Assembly: GCF_039521325.1 (NCBI RefSeq)
Contig: NZ_BAAACD010000016.1
Origin: Clostridium_X cadaveris
Lineage (GTDB): Bacteria; Bacillota; Clostridia; Clostridiales; Clostridiaceae
DNA: 64,000 nucleotides
Reading direction: 5' to 3' (one strand)
The notes under the pieces were generated by a model. That model worked only from the letters and a program-made list of their open reading frames with translations, searched no databases and was not told the DNA's origin. A program made the position numbers and the translations under genes. This document shows positions 52,157-60,339 of the stretch, in pieces (within the stretch, counting starts at the first letter, position 1; every line of letters starts with the position of its first letter).

Positions 52157-52192
52157 AAAACTGATTACCCTTCATGGTTAATCAGTTTTTTT
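52157..52192 (+). terminator. Terminator of the ABC exporter operon
   Basis: AAAACTGATTA (52157-52167) pairs with TAATCAGTTTT (52179-52189), followed by further T residues. Confidence 0.88.
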
Positions 52193-52218
52193 GTATTATT
52201 CTGTCCTACGATAGATTA

Positions 52219-52247
52219 TTGACATTTATTTGAAGCAAATTTATAAT
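52219..52247 (+). promoter_or_regulatory. Consensus promoter of the lysine-fermentation operon
   Basis: TTGACA (52219-52224), a 17-bp spacer and TATAAT (52242-52247), a perfect sigma-A promoter. Transcription would begin about 12 nt before the riboswitch P1 helix. Confidence 0.88.
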
Positions 52248-52267
52248 TAAATCATATAGAATAATTA

Positions 52268-52442
52268 ACATAAATAGAGGCGCAAATAAAGTGGTAGCAT
52301 ATATTAAAACCCGGGATGAACCCCTTAGGATATAAGCGAATTCTTTATTTGCCGAAAGAATTTATAGGTTCATCTATAAATTCTTGGGATTAAGGTACAA
52401 CATCCTTACTCCTGCCATGAAAATATGGAGCGCTATTTATGT
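52268..52442 (+). ncRNA. Lysine riboswitch (L-box)
   Basis: P1 pairs ACATAAATAG (52268-52277) with CTATTTATGT (52433-52442) without a mismatch. Inside are the L-box landmarks: AGAGGCGC directly after P1, GTGGTAGC, GCCGAAAGAATTTAT opening a hairpin that closes in ATAAATTCTTGGG, an AAGG/CCTT hairpin, then CCTGCCATG and GGAGCGCT closing the junction. It lies upstream of lysine-degradation genes, so the expected sense is activation by lysine. I judged the class by motif order, without a covariance search. Confidence 0.82.
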
Positions 52443-52520
52443 AATGAAAAGAAGGTTTTTCATTGCATAGGTAGTCTATAATTTTTAAGCATCTATGCAC
52501 TGAAACCTCAGTGCTTTTTT
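52440..52520 (+). promoter_or_regulatory. Lysine riboswitch expression platform with intrinsic terminator
   Basis: The terminator is GCACTGA (52497-52503) with TCAGTGC (52508-52514), then TTTTTT. Its 5' arm overlaps CTATGCA (52493-52499), which can pair with TGCATAG (52464-52470). That TGCA is in turn part of an 11-bp hairpin, 52440-52450 with 52457-52467, whose first bases belong to the P1 3' strand. These helices are mutually exclusive in a way that lets P1 formation favour read-through. Confidence 0.6.
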
Positions 52521-52648
52521 ATTTGCTTAAAATCAATTCTTACTCTAAATTCATTTCACAAATATCTATTAACTATCTAAAGATTTAATTTTCTTCAATT
52601 TACCAAAGACTTAAAAATTTAAGATTTAAAATCAAAGGAGGTTTTAAT

Positions 52649-53104
52649 GTGAAATCCTTAATAAGATTAAGGATGAGCAGCCATGATGCTCATTATGGCG
52701 GTAACTTAGTAGATGGAGCCAGAATTCTTCAGCTTTTTGGTGATGTTGCTACTGAGCTTCTTATCATGAATGATGGTGATGAAGGTCTTTTCAGAGCTTA
52801 TGATAATGTAGAATTTCTAGCTCCTGTTTATGCTGGTGACTACATTGAAGCTACAGGAGAAATTATAAGCTTTGGAACTACCTCAAGGAAAATGATGTTT
52901 GAAGCCAAAAAAATTATAGTTCCACGCCCTGATGTAAACGATTCTGCATGTGATATTTTAAAAGAACCTATAGTTGTATGCAGGGCTTCTGGTACTTGTG
53001 TAGTTCCAAAAGAAAAGCAAAGAAAAAATCAGGAGGTTGACTGTAATGGAAAAGCTAATTGTAACTGCTGCCATATGTGGCGCAGAGGTTATGAAGGAAA
53101 ATAA
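52649..53104 (+). CDS. kal: 3-aminobutyryl-CoA ammonia-lyase
   Basis: This 151-aa single-hotdog protein has YGGNLVDGARILQLFGDVAT, DEGLFRAYDNVEFLAPVYAG and EATGEIISFGTTSRKM, typical of clostridial 3-aminobutyryl-CoA deaminase. It removes ammonia to give crotonyl-CoA, the last specific step of lysine fermentation. The start is GTG with AAAGGAGG upstream; the nearby ATG at 52646 is followed at once by a stop. It is the first gene of the operon. Its C-terminus reads 59 bp into the next gene, so its last 20 residues may be non-conserved. Confidence 0.88.
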   Translation: MKSLIRLRMSSHDAHYGGNLVDGARILQLFGDVATELLIMNDGDEGLFRAYDNVEFLAPVYAGDYIEATGEIISFGTTSRKMMFEAKKIIVPRPDVNDSACDILKEPIVVCRASGTCVVPKEKQRKNQEVDCNGKANCNCCHMWRRGYEGK

Positions 53105-53864
53105 CCCTAATGTACCTTATACAGTAAAAGAAATAGCTGATGAAGCTGAGGCATGTTATAAAGCTGGAGCCTCCATAATCCACCTTCATGTAAGAAATGA
53201 TGATGGTACTCCAACTCAATCAAAAGATAGATTTAAACTATGTATAGATGCTATAACATCTCGATGCCCAGATATAATAATTCAGCCTTCTACAGGTGGT
53301 GCTGTAGGTATGTCAAATGAGGAAAGATTACAGCCAATATATTTGAATCCAGAAATGGCTACCTTAGATTGTGGTACTTGTAATTTTGGTGGAGATGATA
53401 TTTTCGTAAATACTGAAAATACAATAAAAGAATTTGCTGAAAAGATGTCATTATTAAATATCAAGCCTGAAATTGAAGTGTTTGATAAAGGAATGATTGA
53501 TATGGCCTTAAGATTAAATAAAAAAGGTTATATCAAGTCTCCTATGCATTTTAATTTTGTTATGGGAGTAAATGGAGGTATATCAGCTGATCTAAGAAGT
53601 CTTTCATTTATGCGTGAAAGTATACCCTTTGGAAGTACATTTACCGTATCAGGTATAGGAAAAGCCCAATTCCCAATGGCTGCTATGTCTATAATATCTG
53701 GAGGACATGTAAGGGTGGGTTTTGAAGATAATGTTTATCTTTCAAAAGGAAAACTAGCTAAATCTAATAGTGAGCTTGTTGAAAAAGCTGTAGCTTTATC
53801 TTCTCTTTTAGGAAGAGAAATTGCATCCCCTGATGAAGCAAGAATTATGTTAGGTCTAAAATAA
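53046..53864 (+). CDS. kce: 3-keto-5-aminohexanoate cleavage enzyme
   Basis: This 272-aa protein is a BKACE-family (DUF849) TIM-barrel enzyme. It has the zinc motif HLHVRNDDG near residue 45, QPSTGGAVGM, and ISGGHVRVGFEDNVYLSKG at the C-terminus. It condenses 3-keto-5-aminohexanoate with acetyl-CoA to give acetoacetate and 3-aminobutyryl-CoA. ATG 53046 is chosen because AGGAGG lies 9 nt upstream; it starts 59 bp inside the end of kal. kdd follows 26 bp downstream. Confidence 0.93.
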   Translation: MEKLIVTAAICGAEVMKENNPNVPYTVKEIADEAEACYKAGASIIHLHVRNDDGTPTQSKDRFKLCIDAITSRCPDIIIQPSTGGAVGMSNEERLQPIYLNPEMATLDCGTCNFGGDDIFVNTENTIKEFAEKMSLLNIKPEIEVFDKGMIDMALRLNKKGYIKSPMHFNFVMGVNGGISADLRSLSFMRESIPFGSTFTVSGIGKAQFPMAAMSIISGGHVRVGFEDNVYLSKGKLAKSNSELVEKAVALSSLLGREIASPDEARIMLGLK

Positions 53865-53889
53865 TTATAAATTTTATGGAGGTTTTATT

Positions 53890-54924
53890 ATGACTAAAGG
53901 ATGTAAATATGGAACTCATAGAGTTATTGAACCAAAAGGAGTTTTAACTCAAGCTGCTTATAAAATAGACAACAATATGGATATATATTCAAATGAAATA
54001 CTCGTAGATGTTCAAGCTCTAAATATAGACTCAGCTTCTTTCACTCAAATAGAAAAAGAAGCTGAAGGGGATTCTTATAAGATTGCTGAAAAAATCATGT
54101 CAATAGTGAATGAAAGAGGTAAGATGCAAAACCCTGTTACAGGTTCTGGCGGAATGTTTATAGGAACTGTTTCTAAAATCGGCGAAGATCTTAAAGATAT
54201 AGATTTAAAAGTTGGCGATAGAATAGCTTCTTTAGTTTCTCTATCTCTTACTCCTTTAAAGATAGAAAAGATTTTAAACATAAAAAAAGATATTGATAGA
54301 GTTGAGGTTAAAGCACAAGCTATATTATTTGAAAGTGCCATATATGCTAAGCTCCCTTCAGATATGTCTGAAAATCTAGCTCTTGCAGCTCTTGACGTTG
54401 CAGGTGCCCCAGCTCAGACAGCAAAACTTGTTCGTCCAGGTCAAAGTGTTTTGATTCTAGGTGCTGCCGGAAAATCTGGAATGTTATGCTGCTATGAAGC
54501 TATGAAGCGAGTTGGTCCAACAGGTAAAGTTATAGCTATGGTAAGAAAAGATTCTCAAGCTAAGGAATTAAAAGATTGGAAATTGTGTCACGAAACAATA
54601 ATAAGTGATGCGACAGTTCCTATGGATGTATTGAATAAAACTTTAGCTGCTAATGGAGGAAAGGAAGTTGATATTTCAATAAGCTGTGTAAACATCCCAA
54701 ATACTGAAATGTCCTGCATACTTCCTGTAAAAGATGAAGGTATAGTTTATTTCTTCTCAATGGCAACAAGCTTTACTAAGGCAGCTCTTGGAGCTGAAGG
54801 TATCGGCAAAGATGTAACTATGATAGTTGGAAATGGCTACACTAAAGACCATGCAGCTATTACACTTGAAGAATTGAGAGAAAGCGAAACCCTAAGAAAT
54901 ATATTCCAAAATAGATATATATAA
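53890..54924 (+). CDS. kdd: L-erythro-3,5-diaminohexanoate dehydrogenase
   Basis: This 344-aa protein matches Kdd: N-terminal GTHRVIEPKGVLTQAAYKID, a central Rossmann nucleotide loop VLILGAAGKSGMLCCYEAM, and MSCILPVKDEGIVYFFSMAT. It oxidises 3,5-diaminohexanoate with NAD+ to 3-keto-5-aminohexanoate and ammonia. GGAGG lies 8 nt before the ATG. It stands between kce and kamA in the usual order of the lysine-fermentation operon, and it has no close relatives in other pathways, which makes the assignment firm. Confidence 0.93.
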   Translation: MTKGCKYGTHRVIEPKGVLTQAAYKIDNNMDIYSNEILVDVQALNIDSASFTQIEKEAEGDSYKIAEKIMSIVNERGKMQNPVTGSGGMFIGTVSKIGEDLKDIDLKVGDRIASLVSLSLTPLKIEKILNIKKDIDRVEVKAQAILFESAIYAKLPSDMSENLALAALDVAGAPAQTAKLVRPGQSVLILGAAGKSGMLCCYEAMKRVGPTGKVIAMVRKDSQAKELKDWKLCHETIISDATVPMDVLNKTLAANGGKEVDISISCVNIPNTEMSCILPVKDEGIVYFFSMATSFTKAALGAEGIGKDVTMIVGNGYTKDHAAITLEELRESETLRNIFQNRYI

Positions 54925-54942
54925 TTAATATAGGGGGTAATT

Positions 54943-56193
54943 ATGAAAGTTTATAGGCGTTATGATCTTTTTAAAGATGTTCCTGATAAACAATGGAATG
55001 ATTGGCAATGGCAGCTTAAAAATAGAATCACAACCTTAGAAAAACTGAAGAAGTACCTTCCTCTTACTATAGAAGAGGAAGAAGGTGTAAGACAATGTCT
55101 TGGGACACTTCGTATGGCTATAACTCCATACTACCTAAGTCTTATCGATCCTAAAGACCCTTTTGATCCAATCAGAAAGCAAGCAATTCCAACTATATTA
55201 GAACTTCACAAATCCTCTTCAGATTTAGAGGACCCTCTTCATGAGGATTCAGATTCTCCTGTAGCTGGTCTTACGCATAGATATCCTGACAGGGTTCTTC
55301 TTTTGATAACTGATAAATGTTCTATGTATTGCAGACATTGTACTAGGAGAAGATTTGCCGGCCATCACGATAAAGCCCTCACTCTCAATCAAATAGATAA
55401 AGCTATTGAATATATAGCTGCCACTCCGCAGATAAGAGATGTCCTTTTATCGGGAGGAGATGCTCTTTTAGTTTCAGATGAAACTCTTGAGTATATAATA
55501 AAAAAATTACGAGAAATACCTCATGTAGAGATAATACGTATTGGAAGTCGTATCCCCGTTGTAATGCCTCAAAGAATCACTGATGACTTAGTAAATATGC
55601 TAAAAAAGTATCATCCTATATGGGTTAATGTTCACTTTAATCATCCAAATGAAATAACTCTAGAATCAGCTGCTGCTTGTGCAAAACTAGCTGATGCAGG
55701 TATCCCTTTAGGAAATCAATCAGTTCTCCTTCGAGGTGTAAATGACTGTGTACATGTTATGAGAACTCTAGTCCATGAATTAGTAAAAATAAGAGTAAGA
55801 CCTTACTACATCTATCAATGTGATTTGTCTTTTGGTCTTGAACATTTCAGAACTCCTGTATCTAAAGGTATCGAGATTATAGAGGGGTTACGGGGACATA
55901 CCTCTGGTTTCTGTGTGCCTACTTTTGTAGTAGATGGCCCCCATGGAGGCGGCAAAATACCTGTTATGCCTAACTATGTAATTTCTCAAGGTACTAACAA
56001 AGTTATACTAAGAAATTTTGAAGGAGTAATAACTACTTACACTGAGCCAAAAGACTATTCCTCTAACTGTCAATGTGAAATATGCAATGGAGAGAGGCCT
56101 TTCAAGTATACAGGAGTATCTGGGTTACATGAAGGACTTTCAATATCCATAGAGCCAAAAGATTTGTTGCGAAGGAAGCGAAATAGAAAATAG
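54943..56193 (+). CDS. kamA: L-lysine 2,3-aminomutase
   Basis: This 416-aa protein has the length of the C. subterminale enzyme. The radical-SAM cluster motif is CSMYCRHC (Cys126, Cys130, Cys133), the pyridoxal-phosphate Lys is Lys338 in GPHGGGKIP, and C-terminal Cys residues (CQCEIC) match the zinc site. It converts L-lysine to L-beta-lysine using SAM reversibly and pyridoxal phosphate, the entry step of the pathway. GGGGG precedes the ATG and kamB follows after 62 bp. Confidence 0.97.
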   Translation: MKVYRRYDLFKDVPDKQWNDWQWQLKNRITTLEKLKKYLPLTIEEEEGVRQCLGTLRMAITPYYLSLIDPKDPFDPIRKQAIPTILELHKSSSDLEDPLHEDSDSPVAGLTHRYPDRVLLLITDKCSMYCRHCTRRRFAGHHDKALTLNQIDKAIEYIAATPQIRDVLLSGGDALLVSDETLEYIIKKLREIPHVEIIRIGSRIPVVMPQRITDDLVNMLKKYHPIWVNVHFNHPNEITLESAAACAKLADAGIPLGNQSVLLRGVNDCVHVMRTLVHELVKIRVRPYYIYQCDLSFGLEHFRTPVSKGIEIIEGLRGHTSGFCVPTFVVDGPHGGGKIPVMPNYVISQGTNKVILRNFEGVITTYTEPKDYSSNCQCEICNGERPFKYTGVSGLHEGLSISIEPKDLLRRKRNRK

Positions 56194-56255
56194 CTTTTCT
56201 TCAAAGGGAAATACTATATGTGTTTCCCTTGATAACTTTTAATGGAGGTTTAACT

Positions 56256-57293
56256 ATGAGAAGCGATACATCTATAATAGATATAACAAAAGAGTCACCT
56301 ATAATCTCTATAATAGGAATGGATAAAAATGCTGGAAAAACTACAGTTTTAAATTATCTGATTTCTAATATTTCTTCTAATGATTATTCCATAGGTATAA
56401 CTTCTATAGGACGAGATGGTGAAGATGTTGATGCAGTGACTTTCACACCTAAGCCTAGAATTTATATAAAAAAAGGCACATTTATAGCAACGGCTAAAGA
56501 CTGCTTAAAAAACAGCGATATTACCAGGGAAATTTTTAATACTACTGACATACATACTTCCATGGGAGAAGTAATAATAGTGAAAGCTTTAGGTGATGGT
56601 TATATTGACCTTGCAGGCCCTTCTCTAAATTCTCAAATGGAACATGTATGCGAAATTCTAAAAGATTGTGGATGCAAAAAAATCTTTGTAGATGGAGCAA
56701 TTAATAGAAAATCTTTTATAGGACGAAATATAAATCAAGGTGCTATCCTTGCAACTGGTGCTTCATTAAATAGAAATATAGATAAGGTTGTCAGCGATAC
56801 TTCTCATGCTGTATCTATGCTTATGCTGCCATCATTTGATAATACTTTTATTACAGAAAGATGTCTTAATAGTTCAATAGATGAGCGTTGCATTCTTAGA
56901 AATAACAGAGGAAGCTTAAAAATTATTAACAGCCTTACCTCCTTAAATATTTCAAAAGAAATATCGGATTCTATTGATGATTCCATCACTGATATTTTTA
57001 TAAAAGGAGCATTAACTGCAAATTTATTTAAAACTTTACTGCAAAATCCTTCAAAATTAAAAAATAAAAACTTTATTGCTGAAGATGGGACAAAAATTTT
57101 AATAGATAAAAATACATATGAAAATTTACTCTTTCTTAATTGTACTTTAAAGGTTTTAAACCCCATAAATATTTTATGTATCACCTCAAATCCTACTTCT
57201 CCTTATGGGTACGATTTTTCTCCTGAAGAACTTTTATATAAGCTTAGACATAGCATATGCCTACCAGTTTTTGATGTTGTTCATGATATATAG
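56256..57293 (+). CDS. kamB: KamB, ATP-binding accessory protein of lysine 5,6-aminomutase
   Basis: This 345-aa protein has a P-loop-like motif GMDKNAGKTT (residues 21-30) near the N-terminus, a GRDGEDVDA segment, and a C-terminal segment ending PVFDVVHDI. It occurs only beside kamDE-type genes. Its place between kamA and kamD with the MutS-like KamC suggests that together they maintain the B12 mutase, for example by exchanging damaged cofactor; this is inference. ATG 56256 follows GGAGG; a GTG at 56220 has no ribosome site. Confidence 0.8.
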   Translation: MRSDTSIIDITKESPIISIIGMDKNAGKTTVLNYLISNISSNDYSIGITSIGRDGEDVDAVTFTPKPRIYIKKGTFIATAKDCLKNSDITREIFNTTDIHTSMGEVIIVKALGDGYIDLAGPSLNSQMEHVCEILKDCGCKKIFVDGAINRKSFIGRNINQGAILATGASLNRNIDKVVSDTSHAVSMLMLPSFDNTFITERCLNSSIDERCILRNNRGSLKIINSLTSLNISKEISDSIDDSITDIFIKGALTANLFKTLLQNPSKLKNKNFIAEDGTKILIDKNTYENLLFLNCTLKVLNPINILCITSNPTSPYGYDFSPEELLYKLRHSICLPVFDVVHDI

Positions 57294-57305
57294 GAGGTTT
57301 TAATT

Positions 57306-58793
57306 ATGAATAAGTTTCTAAATAAACATAGCCGAAGTCAAATAGGTTTAAACTTTGTACTGAATGAACTTCAGCTTCTTACCCCATTTGGTAAGGATAT
57401 ACTAAAAAAGATACAGCCTTATGACCGCTTTGAAAAAGATATGCTGGAAAGAGAGCTATTAAATCTGGAAAAGCTAAAGGCCGGGTATAATGACTTTAAT
57501 TTTTTGTACAAAAACATAGAGTTAACTCTTAGTAAATTTAAAAATATCCGAAATTCTATTGCAAGATGTGAAAGCAATGAAACTTTGGATGATATAGAAT
57601 TATACGAAATCAAACTATTTGCTCAATATCTAGAAGAACTTTGTAGAGATTTTTCCATACTGAATTCTGAACTACATTTAAGCGAGATTTCTTTTATCCC
57701 GTTAAAAGAAGTAATATCTCTACTTGATCCTGATGAGTCTAATCTTCCTACTTTCTATATATATGACAGTTATTCTAATAAACTCAAAGAAATCAGAGAT
57801 TTAAAACGCAAGATAGAAAAAGAAATATTTAATGCCAAAGACCTCAAGGTTATTAATTTATTAAAAAATAATAGGCGTCAATGTGTTTTAGAAGAAAGAG
57901 AGATTGAATCATCAATTCGTGAAGATTTATCTGAAAAGCTAAGAGAATTTGCAGATACCTTTTTCATAAACATAAAGTCTATAGGTCAATTAGATTTTCT
58001 TATAGCGAAAGCAAAGCTAGCCATAAAATATAATTCTGTAAGACCATCAATATCAAAAGACTTTTCCATAGTTATAAGAGATGCTATAAATCCCGAAGTT
58101 ATGTCCATACTATCAGAACAAAATAAAAATTTCACCCCTATAAGCATCAATCTTAATAAAGGTTCAACAATTCTTACCGGTGCTAATATGGGAGGTAAAA
58201 GTGTCTCTCTTAAAACTATAATACTAAATATACTTTTAGCTAACATGGGCTTCTTTGTTTTCTGCAACGAATGCACTACACCTGTTTTAGATTTTATATG
58301 CTTTATATCTGATGACATGCAATCAATATCTAAAGGCCTTTCAACATTTGGTGCAGAAATTATAGAGCTAAAAGACATATTAAAATACGAAGAAACTCAC
58401 CATGGGCTTATAGTCTTAGATGAATTCGCAAGGGGCACAAATCCTAAAGAAGGTTTATATCTTGTAAAATCTCTGTGTAACTATTTAAATAATAAAGACT
58501 CCATTTCTTTAATTTCAACTCATTATGATAATATTGCTGATGATACAATGGTTCATTATGAAGTCATAGGTCTTAAAAATGCTGACTTCTCAAAAATAAA
58601 TTTATCTCTTCAAGGAAATAACATTAATTCTATAGATGTAATTCAAGAAAATATGGATTATAGGCTGGAGAAACTCACTAATAGATCTGATGTTCCCAGA
58701 GATGCTTTAAATATCGCTAGAGTTCTAGGTTTAAATAAAGAAATTCTTCATATAGCTGAAAAGTATTATAAGGAGGTTAATGATGAAAAGTAA
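57306..58793 (+). CDS. kamC: KamC, MutS-like ATPase of the lysine fermentation operon
   Basis: This 495-aa protein has a MutS-type core (helical lever about 1-280) and ATPase domain (280-495): Walker A TGANMGGKS (291-299), Walker B LIVLDEFARG (368-377) and STHYD. The N-terminal mismatch-recognition and connector domains of true MutS are absent, so DNA repair is unlikely. It lies between kamB and the mutase genes, 13 bp after kamB. Such MutS-like proteins recur beside B12-dependent aminomutases; a reactivase role is inferred. Confidence 0.83.
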   Translation: MNKFLNKHSRSQIGLNFVLNELQLLTPFGKDILKKIQPYDRFEKDMLERELLNLEKLKAGYNDFNFLYKNIELTLSKFKNIRNSIARCESNETLDDIELYEIKLFAQYLEELCRDFSILNSELHLSEISFIPLKEVISLLDPDESNLPTFYIYDSYSNKLKEIRDLKRKIEKEIFNAKDLKVINLLKNNRRQCVLEEREIESSIREDLSEKLREFADTFFINIKSIGQLDFLIAKAKLAIKYNSVRPSISKDFSIVIRDAINPEVMSILSEQNKNFTPISINLNKGSTILTGANMGGKSVSLKTIILNILLANMGFFVFCNECTTPVLDFICFISDDMQSISKGLSTFGAEIIELKDILKYEETHHGLIVLDEFARGTNPKEGLYLVKSLCNYLNNKDSISLISTHYDNIADDTMVHYEVIGLKNADFSKINLSLQGNNINSIDVIQENMDYRLEKLTNRSDVPRDALNIARVLGLNKEILHIAEKYYKEVNDEK

Positions 58794-60339
58794 ACTTAAT
58801 TTAGATTTTAACATCGTTGATGAAGCTAGAAATCATGCTAGAAATATAGCAAAAGACGTCCAAGGTTTTATTGATAAAAATACTACCGTAACTGTTGAAA
58901 GGACAATTTGCCGTCTTCTATCTATTGATGGAGTAAATGAAGTTGGAGTTCCCCTTCCAAATGTTGTTGTTGACAATATAAAAGAAGGAAATGGACTTTC
59001 AATAGGTGCAGCTTACTATATAGGAAATGCAATGCTTGAAACCGGACTTTCACCTCAAAGAATATCCGAAGAGGTTTCAAAAGGAACAATTAACTTAACT
59101 TCAATAAAAGAAAGAGATGAGTTTGAAGTAAGGCTTGCACTTCAGCCAATAATAAATGAAACATTAGATAATATTAAAACTCAAAGAAAGCGGAGAGAAG
59201 ATTTTTTATCTGAATTTGGAGATAAAGAAGGTCCCCTTATTTATGTAATAGTAGCAACTGGTAATATATATGAAGATATAACTCAAGCTGTTGCTGCAGC
59301 TAAACAGGGTGCTGATGTTATAGCAGTAATAAGAACCACAGGTCAAAGTCTTTTAGACTATGTTCCTTATGGAGCTACCACCGAAGGCTTTGGTGGAACT
59401 TTTGCCACTCAGGAAAACTTTAAGCTTATGAGAAAAGCTTTGGACGATATAGGGGTAGAGCTTCACCGCTATATAAGACTCTGCAACTACTGTTCAGGAT
59501 TATGTATGCCTGAAATAGCTGCTATGGGAGCTTTGGAAGGCTTAGATATTATGCTGAATGATGCACTTTATGGAATATTATTTAGAGATATTAATATGAA
59601 AAGAACTATAATAGATCAATTCTTCTCAAGAGTTATAAATGGCTTTGCTGGTGTAATCATAAATACAGGTGAGGATAATTACCTTACTACAGCTGATGCT
59701 ATCGAGGAAGCTCATACAGTACTCGCCTCTCAATTAATGAATGAACAATTTGCACTTTTAGCTGGACTTCCAGAAAAGCAGCAGGGCTTAGGTCACGCTT
59801 TTGAAATAGATCCAGAAGTTAAAAATGGCTTCCTGTTTGAACTCGCTCAAGCTGAAATGGCTCGTGAAATCTTCCCTAATGCTCCATTAAAATATATGCC
59901 TCCAACAAAATTCATGACAGGCAATATATTTAGAGGTCATGTTCAAGACACCTTATTTAATATAGTCACCGTACTAACAAATCAAAGAATTCATTTGCTT
60001 GGTATGCTTACTGAAGCTATCCATACTCCATTTATGTCAGATAGATTTCTTTCTATAGAAAATGCGAAATATATCCAAAATACTATGGCTGACTTAAGTG
60101 ATGAGATTGTATTTAAGCCAGATGGAATCATGGCAAATCGTGCTGATGAAGTCTTAAAGAAAGCGTGTAGATTGCTAGAAGAAATAGAGCATGCGGGGTT
60201 ATTCGAAACTTTAGAGAGAGGAACTTTTGCTGGTATAAAACGTCCTATAAACGGTGGAAAAGGCTTAATTGGTGTTGTAGAAAAAGCTGATAAATATTTC
60301 AATCCATTTATAGAATTGATGCTTGGAGGTGAAAAATAA
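58783..60339 (+). CDS. kamD: Lysine 5,6-aminomutase alpha subunit
   Basis: This 518-aa protein is the large subunit of the adenosylcobalamin- and pyridoxal-phosphate-dependent D-lysine / L-beta-lysine 5,6-aminomutase. It has the family TIM-barrel sequences VPLPNVVVDNIKEGNGLSIG, TTGQSLLDYVPYGATTEGFG, LHRYIRLCNYCSGLCMPEIA and PPTKFMTGNIFRGHVQDTLF. It turns beta-lysine into 3,5-diaminohexanoate. ATG 58783 is preferred: AAGGAGG lies 6 nt upstream, whereas the ATG at 58780 is only 3 nt away. It overlaps kamC by 11 bp and kamE by 1 bp. Confidence 0.95.
   Translation: MKSKLNLDFNIVDEARNHARNIAKDVQGFIDKNTTVTVERTICRLLSIDGVNEVGVPLPNVVVDNIKEGNGLSIGAAYYIGNAMLETGLSPQRISEEVSKGTINLTSIKERDEFEVRLALQPIINETLDNIKTQRKRREDFLSEFGDKEGPLIYVIVATGNIYEDITQAVAAAKQGADVIAVIRTTGQSLLDYVPYGATTEGFGGTFATQENFKLMRKALDDIGVELHRYIRLCNYCSGLCMPEIAAMGALEGLDIMLNDALYGILFRDINMKRTIIDQFFSRVINGFAGVIINTGEDNYLTTADAIEEAHTVLASQLMNEQFALLAGLPEKQQGLGHAFEIDPEVKNGFLFELAQAEMAREIFPNAPLKYMPPTKFMTGNIFRGHVQDTLFNIVTVLTNQRIHLLGMLTEAIHTPFMSDRFLSIENAKYIQNTMADLSDEIVFKPDGIMANRADEVLKKACRLLEEIEHAGLFETLERGTFAGIKRPINGGKGLIGVVEKADKYFNPFIELMLGGEK

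Noticed and set aside
52268..52520. T-box leader
   Set aside because: The terminator and leader length fit, but the T-box sequence TGGNACCGCG is absent, while the order of L-box motifs and a perfect P1 fit a lysine riboswitch.
57306..58793. MutS/MutS2 DNA mismatch repair protein
   Set aside because: The ATPase core is MutS-like, but mismatch-recognition, connector and Smr domains are missing and the gene is tightly embedded in the kam operon.
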